64,000 nucleotides of DNA from Nicotiana tabacum (taxonomy: Eukaryota > Streptophyta > Magnoliopsida > Solanales > Solanaceae), in assembly GCF_000715075.1 (NCBI RefSeq), contig NC_134094.1, forward strand, positions 81,793,120 through 81,857,119, read 5' to 3'. The notes under the pieces are model-generated. The model was not told the origin of the DNA and ran no database searches. It saw only the letters and a program-made list of their open reading frames with translations. Numbering within the stretch: the stretch's first letter is position 1; each line of letters starts with the position of its first letter. Positions 10,872 to 23,239 of the stretch are shown here, piece by piece. The position numbers and the translations under genes were made by a program.

Positions 10872-11580
10872 TCAAATCAATTGGCACGGTAACACCCTTC
10901 GTGCATTTATCTCTTTCTCACCGAGCATACATATAACAGTACCAATTAGGTGGGAGAAATGCCAATAACAATTAAAACAAAGTGGGAGGCACACAGAAAG
11001 CAACAACGAATAAAGCAGTACATATGGACCACGAAAACAGACTGGGAAAAGGGCATAGAAATTAGGACAACAATTAGGAAGGAAGAATATAAATTTCACT
11101 AATTAGCATGGTAGAAGGCTTAGATGCAAATATAACAGACAAGAAGAAAATCATCATATTTGCAAGATAAACAGATAGAAGGCATGGATAACACAACAAC
11201 ACTTGGGGTAGAGGACACAGAAAGAACAACGACTACAAGTCACATAGAAAATATAGGTGCACAATAACAGCTCAAGATAAAGGCATGAATGTATACACAA
11301 CGAAAAGATATCACAATATAATGGATGTCTCTTGTCCTCGCCTACACGGAAACACTCTTCGTGCCATAAACATATGATAATATAAAAATAATGACACGAC
11401 ATCACCCTTCGTGCTTTTACTCTCATCCTCATATGATAATGTAAATGAAATGGCATGGTATTATCCTTCGTGCATAATAATATATATGAATGGCACGGCA
11501 TCACCCTTCGTTCTTTAAAACTCTCCCACACATGATAATGTATATGAAATAGTACGGCATCACCCTTCGTGCTTTACACT
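10660..11580. repeat. variable LTR zone of short CACGG...TTCGTGC repeats
   Basis: The words GGCACGG(T/C)A(T/A)CACCCTTCGTGC recur at irregular spacing of about 60-130 bp (for example near 10886-10906, 11397-11416, 11491-11510 and 11550-11570), each followed by TTTAT/CTC and a run of GATAATGTATATGA-like sequence. GCACGG and TTCGTGC are partly complementary, so each unit can fold on itself. Related LTRs in the window have other repeats in a comparable place. Confidence 0.7.
10799..10869. repeat. (TA)n microsatellite in LTR
   Basis: About 35 uninterrupted TA units within the minus-sense LTR, between two copies of the GGCACGGTAACACC-type repeat. Confidence 0.97.
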
Positions 11581-12599
11581 CTTCCTTACCAAGAATATGT
11601 ATATCATTAACAAGCAAGGTAGGAAGCATAAATAACATCAAGGAGAGTGTTTAAACGAATGTTCCAATTGAACATCAATCACGGCTTTAAAGTCAATAAC
11701 ATTTCAATAAATCTCAAGTACTTTATTATTCAAGTATTTCAACAAGTCTCAAAAATGATCTTCCACTCAAGTATAGAATTCATAATCTCAAGAATAACGG
11801 TTGTAGCGTCGCATTTGTGATTAAGTATAATAACGACCGAATTTAGTACATCAATTATTTCACAAAAGTGCGTCAAGTTTTAATCAAATTATAATAAGTC
11901 AAATCATGGTTTCTAGCATTTAATATCATATTCATAGAAATCTAGAAGTCAAAGAAGACATGAAACCAGAGTGTCACATAATTCTACAAAGCAAAATAAG
12001 TCGTATAATTTACCCCCGAGCATGATTAATCCTGGCACATGCATATATGCTCGTCACCTCATATATGTATCACCCCCGCATGTAGCAAACAATGGCAATT
12101 AGTAGGAAAATTTTCCTCAACAAAGTTAGGCAAAACACTTACCTCAAACAAGCCAATTTGATACACTGGGAGCGCCATCCTGCTCAAGTCATCCTCCGAA
12201 CGGCTCGAAACTAGCCAAAAGCAACTCAATTACATCAATTAATGCCTAAGGAAACAATTCTAAATAATAAAGGTCAAATTTTTAAATACAACCCTGAAGT
12301 CAACCAAAATTCAACGGTGGGGCCCACGTCTCGGAATCCGACAAAATTCATGAAATTCGAACACCCATTTCGATACGAGTCCAACCATACTAAAATTATC
12401 AAATTCTGACATCAACTCGACCTCCAAATCCTATATTCTTATCATGAAGTATACATAACAATTGATCAAGGACACTTACCCAATGATTGTAGATGAAATT
12501 TCTCTCTCAAAATCGCCCACTCTCGGACCTAGGTTTCAAAAATATCAAAAAATGAAGCAAAACCCGAATTACACAGCTGAAAACAAGCTGCAGATGTTT

Positions 12600-12720
12600 C
12601 ATTTGCGATCCAGGGTTAGCAATTGTGAAACCTTCGCAAATGCCAAGATTTCTTCACAATTGCGAAGTTGAACAGTGCAAAAATTTTCGCAATTGCAATG
12701 AATTATTCGCAATTACGAAA
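12600..12720. repeat. TTCGCAATTGCGAA-type palindrome cluster
   Basis: Repeated words such as CGCAATTGC, CACAATTGCGAA and TTCGCAATTACGAA. This island occupies the position that in related LTRs is filled by CGCGAACGCG or GCGGCCGC words. Confidence 0.75.
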
Positions 12721-13354
12721 TGAACAGTACCTCACAAGAAACTAACAATCTTTCCTGATACGGAAATGGGCATAACTCTCTCATATGATGTCCGAATTCG
12801 ACGATTCTTTTTGTTATGGATCTGTAATTACAATACATATCTAATTCTTCAATCCAAACTCAATTTGGAGCTCATTTTCTTAATATGGTACCATTTACAT
12901 TTGAAGAAACGATATCAAAATATCAAAAACAAGCGCAACAAAACCTAAACCTATCCAAAACTCACCGAGCCCCCGAGGCTTCAAACCAAACACCCACACC
13001 AGTCCAAGAACATAACATGAACTCGCTCGCATGATCAAAACACCAAAATAACCTCTAGAAGCACGGATCGGACGCCAAAATGCATGAGAATCACAATGAA
13101 CTTCAAAAACTTCTAGAATCGCAACCAAGCGTCCGAACCATATCAATTCAACTCGGAATGAACTCAAACTTTGCATACAAGTCCCAAATGACATAATGAA
13201 GCTACAAAAGTTTTAGGAACCACAATCCGAACCCGATATCATCAAAGTCAACTCTCGGTCAAACTTATGAATATTCCAAGCCTTTAAATTTTTAACTTTC
13301 GCCAATTAGTGTCAAAACCTTCTAGAAATATCCAAATACAATTCCGGGCATACG

Positions 13355-14442
13355 TGATGACGTCCAAAGGACACCTTAAAAGAGATATGAAATGGTCATA
13401 TACAAACATTGAAACCCAACTAAGGGTCGGGGTCGAATCTACAGGGAACTAAGATGGGAGTTAGGGGTATATATTTCAATTGGAGCAATTAGATTATCTA
13501 GATTGTACTTCCACAACTAGGATTTGTTTTCTATTTCTAATATTACTCTAATAGTTGCAAAATAAAGAAAGAAGAGTAGAGATAAATATTTTTAAGTTTT
13601 TTTTCCAAATAGATAAAAAGCCTAGGGCTGTGACCATGACCTAGGTGTTTGCCTAATGGGATAAAGACTTTTATGATTGTTTTGTCAATTGGGGTGTATT
13701 ATAGCTCTAAACTCTAAATTACCCACTCAATACCTCTCGGTCAGCGAGTGGTTTTGCCCAATTGGGCTTTCTCAAGACCAAATGGATATCACCCAAAACA
13801 GTTGATAAAAGCTCAAATCGGGTTATTACTATCTCTAGGTTGAACCCTTTAATTGGGTTAATCAATCTCGCAATTAACCCAATTCCTTATTAGCCTAGTT
13901 ATCCTAGACTAGGTCCCTCTTTCTCAAGTAGAGACTATGTCAAAGAGGAATGAATCAATGTTTGCAACCATTAATTCTAAAATTGAAGTATGAACTAAGC
14001 TAAATAATCAACACCCAATCATAAACAAGCATAAAATTAATCACCCATAAGGTTTACACACTAGGGTTGGGTCACAACCCTAGTAAAAATCTAGCTACTC
14101 ATTATGGGATTTGAAGAAAATAAAGATAAAAAGCTAATTAAGCTCATAATGGAAGATTAAAATAATTAAATCAAATTTTAAAACACTCAAATAAGCTAAA
14201 ACTTTCTAAAATAGCAAAGAGAAACGGCTACAGCAGCTTTTTATGTTCAAAACTTAACCTAATTTTGTGAAACTCGTCTATTTATACAAGGCTGAAAATC
14301 TTAAACAAAACTGCCCCTCGGGAGGTTCTGCGGCCGCACAATTTCATGTGCGGTCCACAGATTTCTTCATCTGGCAGGAACTGGAGTTCTGCAGCCGCAC
14401 ATTTCTAAAACTGTAGCCGCAAGGCAATCTTCTGTGGACGCA
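13355..14442 (-). mobile_element. TG...CA element nested in long LTR (part 1), Athila-like solo LTR?
   Basis: Begins TGATGACGTCC at 13355 and, after an inner insertion, ends CCCCACTTATCA at 17862. The flanking 5 bp are ATACG on both sides (13350-13354 and 17863-17867), an exact target duplication that defines the unit. Without the inner insertion it is about 1.6 kb with no coding motif, so a solo LTR is the simplest reading. It carries a GGGTCGGGGTCGAATCTACA segment and, in both halves (14320-14442 and 17359-17690), an island of GCGGCCGCAG words. Reading it on the minus strand gives TGATAAGTGGGG as its start, which reminds me of Athila LTRs; that part is uncertain. Confidence 0.7.
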
Positions 14443-15026
14443 ATAAGCCATAATTTCTTTTTAAGTTTGAAAACATAATATATAAATTTAATAGAAAAAT
14501 CTCACACATATTGATATAAAATACACTCCCAAAACTCGGTGTCACTAAGTACATGAGCATCTAAATGAATATAAAGTCTGACTAAAGAAAACACTGTCTG
14601 AAAATATATAACAGTACAATAACTGAAAGAAAGAGAGTCAAGTTCAGCGGACGCTAGGCAGCTACCTTGATAGTCTCCGATTAATGACACTCTAAAATCT
14701 AACAGTCGCCGTGTCCGAAAGCACCTCGATCTGCACATGAGGTGCAAAGTATAGTATGAGTACAACCAACTCAATAAGTAACAAGACTAACCTCTGGACT
14801 GAAAGTAGTGACGAGCTCCGTAGGTACAGTCCAGTACATAAATAATGGTACAAAAAGGTAGGCATGATTTCAAGTTTAACAGTTAAACTCGTACAAGAAA
14901 AATATACCCATACTGCATGATATGAGGAAAATGACATCTCAGTGGAAAACCTCGTGTGCTCACAATCACTAATCACTCGGTCTCTCGGTATTGTTTATGG
15001 CCAATCCAGCCTAGGGATATTCCATC

Positions 15027-15028
<2 letters not shown>

Positions 15029-15106
<78 letters not shown>
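15029..15106. repeat. (TA)n microsatellite in LTR
   Basis: About 39 TA units without interruption between CCATCCTG and GGGATATGG. Confidence 0.97.
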
Positions 15107-15108
<2 letters not shown>

Positions 15109-15339
15109 GATATGGAACATCGACTGACAGTCAGTCACTTAGTACCGTATAAGGCCAATCCAGCCCTGGGATAATTTATCCCCAAATGTAAATGGTTCGG
15201 ACAAGATCCATGTCCAGGGAAATTCATTACAAATATAAATAAGTAAGGTAAGTCCATGCCCTAAGAAGTCCATCCTGTATATAAATTATCTACGCTCACT
15301 GTGGGGGGTGCAGACTCCGGAGGGGCTCATTCAACCCAG

Positions 15340-15490
15340 ACGTGATATAAAGCCGATATGGCCTGCTACAACCCCGATACATATAATGATAAAGCTTATA
15401 AGGCCTACTGCAGGCAGGCAACCCCGTTCCATATAATAATAATATATATAAAGCCGATATGGCCTGCTGCAGGCGGGCAACCCCGATCCC
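15340..15490. repeat. GCCGATATGGCCTGC short repeats
   Basis: Three imperfect copies of a ~60 bp unit (near 15345, 15390 and 15450), each with AAGCC(G/T)ATATGGCCTGC followed by GGCGGGCAACCCCGATCC-like sequence. This is the variable zone of this LTR. Confidence 0.75.
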
Positions 15491-16365
15491 ATAAATATCC
15501 TCACAATAGATGAACATGACTGAGTATGAAGTATATATTTTTAAAATAATTAAATTCAACAGCAACACGACCCTATGGGTCCCAAAATATCGGCACGTAG
15601 CCTAATCATGATCTTTAATACAAGTCTCAGCTCAATTTCCTAACACGTGGAGAATATACGAATAATAACATGATGCTTTAGTTTTACAACTTCACAGGAT
15701 TTATTCAAGTCACAATTTCTTTGGTGCACGTCCACACGCTCGTCACCTATCATGTGCGTCACCTCCAAACAATTTATATAACACCAAATTCGGGGATTCA
15801 TACCCTCAGAACCAAGTTTAGAAGTGTTAGTTACCTCGAACAAGACGAATCCAATGTCGAGCAAGCTAAACAATGTTCCAGAAATTCCATTCTACGCGTA
15901 TCAACTTCTTAAGGGCTCGAATCTAGTCACAATTAATTTGATTCAGTCCACACAAATTATAGGATTTAATTCCATATCGAAATACTAATTTTCTAATAAA
16001 ATCCGAAATTTTACTCAAAAATTACCTGTGGGGACCACATCTCAGAACCCGACAAAAGTTACAAAATATGAACGCTCCTTCAACCACGAGTCCAACCATA
16101 TAAATTTTATCAAATTCTGATATCATCTCGACCCTCAAATCTTCAAATTAAACCAAGAGGATTTTCTAAATTTTACAACTTAATTCACCCATTAAATATT
16201 AAAAAAACTATGGATTCGGGTAATTTGACTAATATTGAGTTAAGAACAATTACCCTATTTTTTCCTTGAAAATCTCCCCAAAATCGCCTCTTTCTGAGCT
16301 CCAATTCGTCAAAAAGAGAATTCGTCCCATTTTCAGAACTTAAAGTTTCTGTCCAGGCGTTTCTT

Positions 16366-16645
16366 CTCCGCGAACGCGGAAGCTTCCTCGCGTTCGCGTA
16401 GCACAAAATTGTGTTGCCCTTATTTCCTCCTTCGCAAACGCAAGCCTAATCTTGCGAACGCGAAGACCAATTTCCCCTAGGCCGGCTTTCACTTTCGCGA
16501 ACGTGAGGCCTCGATCGCGAATGTGTAGCCTTGCCTCTCGACCCTTCGCGAACATGTGCCCTCGGTCACGAAAACGAATCACAAAATAGGCTAGTCCAAA
16601 TTTCTTCTTCACTAACGTGAGACTCCCCTCGCGAATGCGATGAAG
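16366..16645. repeat. CGCGAACGCG palindrome island
   Basis: Dense words CGCGAACGCGG, CTCGCGTTCGCG, TTGCGAACGCGAAG and TTCGCGAACGTGAGG in AT-rich LTR. It makes the long minus-strand frame at 16340-16744 look open; that frame has no protein homology I can see. Confidence 0.8.
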
Positions 16646-17353
16646 GAAACTAGATACAAGCATCAGAAAATTCCAGCAGCTGTTTAAGTCCAAATTTCGA
16701 TTCGTTAACCATCCAAAACCTACCCGAGGCCCCCGGGACCTCAACCAAATACACCAACAAGTCCTAAAATATCATACGAACTTAGTCGAAACCTCAAATC
16801 ACATCAAACAATGCTAAAATCACAAATCACACCCCAATTCATGCTTAACGAAAATTAAGGAATTCCAACTTCTACATTCGATGCTGAAACCTATCAATTC
16901 AATTCCGATAGACCTCAAATTTTGCACACAAGTCATAAATGACATAACGGAGCTATAAAAATATTCAGAACTGGATTCTGACTCCGATATCAAAAAGTCA
17001 ACTCGCCGATCAAACTTCCAAACTTAAATTTTTATTTTAGCCATTTCAAGCCTAATTTAGCTACGGGCTTCCAAATAATTTTTCGGACACGCTCCTAAAT
17101 CCAAAATCACCATATGGAGCTATTGGAATCATCAAAATTTTATTCCGGGGTGATTTACACATAAGTCGACATCCGGTCAACTATTTCAACTTAAGCTTTC
17201 ATTTTGGAGACTAAGTGTCTCAATTCATTTCAAAACCTCATCGGACCCGAACCAATTACCTCGGCAAGTCAGATTACAGTTGTAAAACACAAATTGAGCA
17301 GTAAAAGGGAGAACAGAGTTGTAATACTCAAAACAACCAGCCAGGTCGTTACA

Positions 17354-17862
17354 CACACTTTTCTGGAATGCGGCCGCAAGGCCACACTTCTGCGGTCCGC
17401 ACAATTAGGACTGCGGCCGCAAGGCACTCTTCTGCGGCCGTACAAATTTTGTGTGGTCCGCAATTCACAGAAGCTCCTAGACTTGGTCTTTTTGCATACT
17501 CTCCAATCTTCGACTCTTAGCCTAGCTTTACGGCCGCATAATTCATGTACGGTCCGCACTTTGCGCAAATATCTGCTAGATTTTTGCTCTTTGTTTGCGG
17601 CCGCAGATGGAATTCTACGGTCCACAATTTCTTCTTCGGCCGCAGAATTGCTTCTGCGGATCGCACATTTATGCTTCTGTGCCATTTATTGCCTTATGCT
17701 TCGGACTACTCCTTTTCAAGTCGGACTTCATCTCGCGAGACCAACTTCCAGGAATCCTGCAATTTTGCATAATCTCATTAGTTTCAGGAACACAATTCAA
17801 TACTTTTAGACTAAAACTAAAGTTAAAAGGTGCTAATAAGCAGTCAAAATCCCCACTTATCA
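17354..17862 (-). mobile_element. TG...CA element nested in long LTR (part 2)
   Basis: Continuation of the 13355 element after the inner LTR. It keeps the GCGGCCGCAAGG / GCGGTCCGCA island that was interrupted at 14442 and ends CCCCACTTATCA, followed by the duplicated ATACG. Confidence 0.75.
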
Positions 17863-17867
17863 ATACG

Positions 17868-18126
17868 CCCAAGTCCAAAATCACCATCCGGACCTAACGG
17901 AATCTTTAAAACTCCGATTCGAGGTCAAATACGCAAAAGTCCAACTCAGTCAACTACTCCAACTTAACCCTTAAATCATGAAACTCATTCTTCCAAACAA
18001 ATTCCGAAACACCTGAAAACCAAAACCAACGATTCAAACAGTCACAATGCATTATACAAAGTTACTCAACACTTCAAATAATTGTACGGAGCGCAATTGC
18101 TCAAAACGACTAGTCGGGTCATTACA
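17868..18126 (-). mobile_element. long LTR of minus-strand element (part 2)
   Basis: Resumes the 10060 LTR after the nested element and ends CTAGTCGGGTCATTACA. The segment CCCAAGTCCAAAATCACCAT matches the corresponding tail of the related solo LTR near 26402-26425. Confidence 0.75.
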
Positions 18127-18751
18127 GGTTATGAGATGATGTTATTCTAGGACCCTCTGTTAGTTGACCTTCAAGTCCGTTCTTATGAGTTTACTGCTTT
18201 ATCTATATTTCTGCCTTCCTTTATTAATATTCGTACATGTTTATAGTGAGTATCTTGTTATAGCCTCGTCACTACTTCGTCGAGGTTAGGCTCGACACTT
18301 ACAGAGTACATTGGGTCGGTTATACTCATATTACACTTCTGCACTTCTTTTGCAGATCCCAGTGTTGGTCCCAGCAGCGAGTACTGGAGATTGCTCGGAC
18401 TCGACTTCACTAGAGACTCGAGGTAGAGCTGCATGACGTTCGCAGTCCTTGAAGTCCCCTTCTATCCTATTTTTACTGTTTATCTAGTTTCAAATAGTTG
18501 CACTTCTCTTCAGACCATATTTGTAGTATTCTAGTCGCTCATGTACTTGTGACTCCAGATTTCTGAGAATAGTATAGACTGCGTTGCTTATGTCTTTATC
18601 ACATATATTTCGGATTATTTCGGTTTTGAATTATTACCGTTCTGCTTTTAAATTATTAAAAATGGTTAATTAAATAGCTAACGTTGGCTTGCCTAGCAAG
18701 TGAATGTTAGGCGCCATCACGGCCCCACAGATGAAATTTTGGGTTGTGATA
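18127..18751 (+). mobile_element. 3' fragment of plus-sense long LTR
   Basis: Contains the family's conserved stem-loop GCCTCGTCACTACTTCGTCG (from about 18265) and the conserved tail CTAGCAAGTGAATGTTAGGC, GCCATCACGG, ending near TTTTGGGTTGTGATA. Only the last ~0.6 kb is here. The insertion of the minus-strand element at 18126 evidently cut this older LTR, and its front half would lie beyond that element. The terminal CA has decayed to TA. Confidence 0.7.
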
Positions 18752-19576
18752 TGCCCGCATGCCATAAATTACCAAATATACCTACGAGAAGTTTCAAATA
18801 ATAAAATAGGATGCTAGAACTCGAAACGACAATCACCAACCTAAAATTTTGCATAAAATAATACAATATTAGATTGGTTCTAAAAGAGAAAAAAAGGATC
18901 GTTGTATAAACTAATGCTAACATTTGATTTATGTATTAAGTTATATGTGAATTTATGTATTATTTTATACTTGATAAAATTTTGAATAAGAATAAATATA
19001 TATTGACAATGGGAGGATTAAACTATTTACAGATGAAATAACATTTTAAAGTAAGTAATTCGTATGTAACAATTTTCTCATTATTAATCATGGCATAATA
19101 ATTTTTATATTATAATATTTGTACTATAATCCTCGAATAACTAATACGTATATGAACCAATGGCCCTTAGTGTTTTTTCTACTTTCTACTAATTCTTCTC
19201 GAATTCCCTCTTTCTTTTGTTAGTCTTGTTAATTTTTCATGATATTTAAGCTTCATCCGGTGCTATATTTTGTCACAGTCAAACCCGTGATTCTTGCTAT
19301 TGCATTGCTATCATTATAAAATATTTTTAAGGAATTTATATTTTTAAGTAGAATTCCTTCACTAAACCTTGTTAATTTCCTAATTTGTACTATATTAAAA
19401 GGTCAAATGCCTATGAGAAATATTAATTCTCAATTTTTACCCTTAAATATAAATTTCATATTGCCATTTAACTATTTTTCAATATTTAGAATTTCAATGT
19501 AAATGAAAATTTTGTTTACTAGATATTTCCTAAAAAATCCTAAATTTAAGGACTTTGATATTGATAAAACATTATC
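18752..19576. other. AT-rich spacer without recognised gene
   Basis: About 825 bp, very AT-rich, with only short open frames. I see no coding motif, tRNA-like clover pattern or terminal repeats. Confidence 0.6.
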
Positions 19577-21159
19577 TTGTATAAAGAGTAAATACCCTAA
19601 AATTCGCCTAAACTATCACCTTTTTGTCACTTTCCTACCTAAACTATTGCCGGTCCCCGAAACCCCCCTGAACTATATTCTCCTTCATATTAAAATACCC
19701 CCATCGTATTTTTAATGGTGTGTATGATACACTCTCGTAAATTTGTAAGAAATGTGCCATATGGGACTCCACATGGATATTAATTAGCCTAATAAAAAAA
19801 TAACGTAATTACGTATTTTAAATATCAATCCCAATCTATTAAGTGAGTAAATATTATTCACCTGATTAAAACACATAAGAGGTATAGGGCAAAAAAATAT
19901 TAAGCAATAATATTTCCTTCCCTCTCCAATCTTCCGATAATGGCTTCTCTTTCTCTCACTATCAATTTTCTCCATTAAGTTTCGTTCTGACTTTTATTTT
20001 TTTTCCTAATAACCCTCGATTTGGGTTATTGTCTCGATCCAATTTTCCTTACATTGGGTATCATGATGGCACCTAGTCTTAGGGACTAGGTAAACCTAAT
20101 ATTTACTGAATAACAACAATAATTAAATAATATCTAATAATTTTTGAAATAGAAATCTCTATAAATTTTACAATTCCCAAACCGGTAGTACAAGTCATAA
20201 GCTCTACAGAGTTTTGCTAAAAGTTTCTAAATACAACTGTTTGGAAATAAGGTAAACAATGTGAATACAAAATAAGAAGGTGACTCTGAAGCCCGCGAAT
20301 GCAGCAGCAGGTTTACCTTGAGTCTCCACATCAACAATCCGCGCAGCTAGCTAATGATCAACTGACTTCGAAATACCTGGATCTGCACAAAAATATACAG
20401 AAGTGTAGTATGAGTACACCACAGCGGTACCCAGTAAGTATCAAGAATAATCTCAGCGGAGTAGTGACGAGGAACAGTCAAGAAATCTATTGGACTAAAT
20501 AACCTGAATAAGTGTAAGGGTAGAGACAATAAAGTACGATATCTATGAAATGACTCGCATAATGACAAATAATACGGTAATTGCAGTAAGAAGGGAAAAT
20601 AACGGCTAACAGCGAAACACCATAATAATGACACAGTAGACGTACGGAAACACAGTCTAAATCCGATGATCACAAATAAATGAAAGGCAAATAACAACTC
20701 AACAAAACGACCTCTTTCACACCAGGTTTTAGCCAATAACTTCCACGAGGTACCGAACCTCAGAATATTCACAACTCACGGGTCCCAAATTCCTGAACCC
20801 TAACACTTAGCATCCTGTGCTCTCATTATAATTTATAACCGTACTGACGACTCACGTGCCAAATAGAGCCATTTTTCACATAGAAGGCAAATAAATGAGG
20901 GTGTACATCTATACTCAACGATATTAAGAAAACCTCTTAACCGATAAGAGTGCTTAACTACATATATGCTTGTGCAAGTGTTCTAAAATAGTTCATACCA
21001 GCTAGTAAGTATAGAAAAGAAATGGACAACACGTAGAATGTTTTTCCATAACTTTTTTCGAGATAAAGCTCACACAGGTAAGTGTACCACTACACAAATA
21101 TCAACAACAAGAATGCCCCGAGGCCATCACAAGCCATTACAAATCAATCCCTAACACAG

Positions 21160-21470
21160 CCCACCTTGTCTCGCCACGTGTGCAATAATAAAGTAAATGC
21201 CCGTCTTGTGTCGCCACACGTGCATATTAATATTTTCACCTTGTCTCGCCACATGCGCAACCCACATATATGTAGCCCGTTTTATCACGCCGCATGTGCA
21301 AATATCAATATTAACAATAGCACGCAGAAACTTCGTGCAACCCAATAACACTATCATGGCATAAACCTCGTGCATCACAATAATAACAACCGCACGGCAG
21401 AAACCTCGTGCATCACAATAACAACAATTGCACGGCAGAAACCTCGTGCATCACAACAACAAGTAGGACA
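21160..21470. repeat. variable LTR zone of CACGTGC/CTCGTGC short repeats
   Basis: Two sub-arrays. Around 21163-21300 the words CTTGTCTCGCCACRTGYGCA recur. From 21325 to 21465 a ~37-bp unit, GCACGGCAGAAACCTCGTGC plus ATCACAATAACAAC, occurs four times. GCACG and CGTGC are complementary, so each unit can fold back on itself. Confidence 0.8.
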
Positions 21471-23239
21471 TCAACAATGACAATAATACAAGGGTATGAC
21501 AAATAAGTCAACTCAGAGATTCCAGAACTCAAAGAAACGGAGGAACTAATTTACAAGGAGTAGCCACAATCGGGAATGCTAGTCATAATAAGAACAGCTC
21601 ACAAGAAAGGAAATACTATGTAACAACGGTCCACAATATACAGTTCGACAACGAGGGAGCTAACACAAGTCGAATAATTCCAAATAAGGACAAGTCAACT
21701 AAAATATAGGATATCTAACTTCTTTTAAGGTTGGAAAATTAGTAAAGAGATACAACAAATTCAGCTAAGAAGAAGCAGCGAAAAGATAACCATAACCTCA
21801 ATTAAGGCTAAATAATTACATAAGAGATAATAATAATTTCAAATAAAGATAAGCAGTTAGGGAAAGGATAACATGGCAATAGAAAGGTAACAATTTCAGT
21901 TAAGGCACATATGAATCAAATAAGCAGTAAGAGTGAATCATGAAGCAATTAATTCTAATTAAGCAGGTAGAGGTGAAACTAGTAATTACGAAGCGTAATC
22001 ATAACAAGAACACTTGCATATTCAGTGAATACAAGGGCCTAAGAACCCTAAATGGCTAATTTTTCATAAATAAGTCCGAGCACGTACTCGTCACCTCGCG
22101 TACACGGACTACAATTAGCATAGAAGACTAAATCCTAAGGGGTAGTTCTCCCACACGAAGTTAGGCAAGATACTTACCTCAAAGAAGACATACCAATACT
22201 CAAAAATAAACTTCTCGGGGTGAAATGGCCTTCGGAAGGCTCAAATCAAACCAAAATAACTTCAAAGCACAAATAAAACTCATAAGAAACTATTCTGGAT
22301 CATAAAGCCTCAATCTTTATCAAAATCTAAAAATCGACCTAAAAGTCGAACCCAAGACCCGCACCTCGAAACCCGACAAATTTTACAAAACCCGAACACC
22401 TATTCCGATACGAGTTCAACCATACTAAAATTATCAATTTTCGATACCAATTCTTCCCTCAAATCATGATTTTTCATTTTGAAAATTTTCTTCAAAAACC
22501 TCCATTTTTCCTCAACTCATGTGATGACCCAAAATATTATCTTTAAATTTAATAATTAATTATGTATTTTAAGACCTTGAAAAGTACTATTTATCACTCA
22601 TCGACTTGCGTACGTAGTCCGTAAAATTTTTCGGAAAGTTTTTATGTGAAAAATAGATTTAAAAGGTGAAATAGAGCTTTAAAACTCAACAGAGTTGTCT
22701 TTGGTCAATATTTTGAGCAAACGGACTCGGATCAGTATTTTGATAGCTCCAGTAGGTCCGTATCGTGATTTGGGACTTGGGCGTATGTCCGGAATCGAAT
22801 TCCGAGGTCCCTAACCCAAGATATAGAATTTTGATGAAAAATTAAAAGTTTAAAAGCTTAATGATTTTAAGAATTTACTGATGTTGGATTTATTGACACC
22901 GGATCTGTATTTTAGTTCTAGAGCCCGGTATAGGTCCACTATAATATTTATGACTTGTTTGACGAATTTGATGAGAAACGGAGTTAATTTGATGTGATTC
23001 GGACGTCCGGTTGTGAAAATATAAGTTTCAAAGTGTTATTGAAAATTTCCTTTGATTTGGGGTTCGATTCGTAGTTCTAGGTGTTATTTTGACGATTTGA
23101 TCGCGTGAACAAGTTTGTATGATATTTTTGGTTTGGAGCCCCGAGGGCTCAGGTGAGTTTCAGATAGGCTACAGTATGATTTCGGACTTAGAAAATATGG
23201 TTTTCTGCAGACTTCAGGCTTCTGGTGTGTTCTTCTTCC

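Larger units (their letters stand above)
10060..13354 (-). mobile_element. long LTR of minus-strand element (part 1, split by insertion)
   Basis: On the plus strand it begins TGTCACGACCCAAAATCC at 10060 and continues as an AT-rich LTR to 13354. There a TG...CA element is inserted with a 5-bp duplication, and the LTR resumes at 17868 to end at 18126 in GTCATTACA. The total without insertion is about 3.55 kb. It holds a TA microsatellite (10799-10869), a variable zone repeating GGCACGG and CACCCTTCGTGC words (10660-11580), a conserved stem-loop (about 10457-10478) and a zone of TTCGCAATTGCGAA-like palindromes (12600-12720). In sense orientation it is the 5' LTR, because the primer site sits at its 10060 end. 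Confidence 0.8.
14443..17353 (-). mobile_element. long LTR nested in the 13355-17862 element, 5' truncated on the plus strand
   Basis: Same family as the 10060 LTR: it shares the GGTGTCAC...ACATGAGCATC segment, the stem-loop with GTAGTGAC (14785-14815), and the end GGTCGTTACA at 17353. It starts within homology that would be ~50 bp inside a full LTR, so the outermost bases were lost and no clean target duplication can be read on the left. It has a TA microsatellite (15029-15106), a variable zone of GCCGATATGGCCTGC repeats (15340-15490) and a CGCGAACGCG island (16366-16645). Without an interior it is best read as a truncated solo LTR. Confidence 0.75.

Noticed and set aside
10660..11580. CRISPR-like spaced repeats
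   Set aside because: Irregular spacing, spacers similar to each other, eukaryotic transposon context and no cas genes.
16340..16744. 134-codon minus-strand frame, and similar frames at 23119-23622 and 25526-26074
   Set aside because: They lie on CG-rich palindromic islands where stop codons are rare; sequence is low-complexity Arg/Ser/Phe text with no homology that I recognise and is not shared between related LTRs.
13355..17862. A single 4.5 kb element
   Set aside because: The inner 14443-17353 block belongs to the long-LTR family with its own end GGTCGTTACA, and the GCGGCCGC island is interrupted by it and resumes after it.
17204..17897. 201-codon plus-strand and 138-codon minus-strand frames
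   Set aside because: Overlapping frames on opposite strands across the boundary of two transposable elements (17353) and the GCGGCCGC island; not credible as genes.
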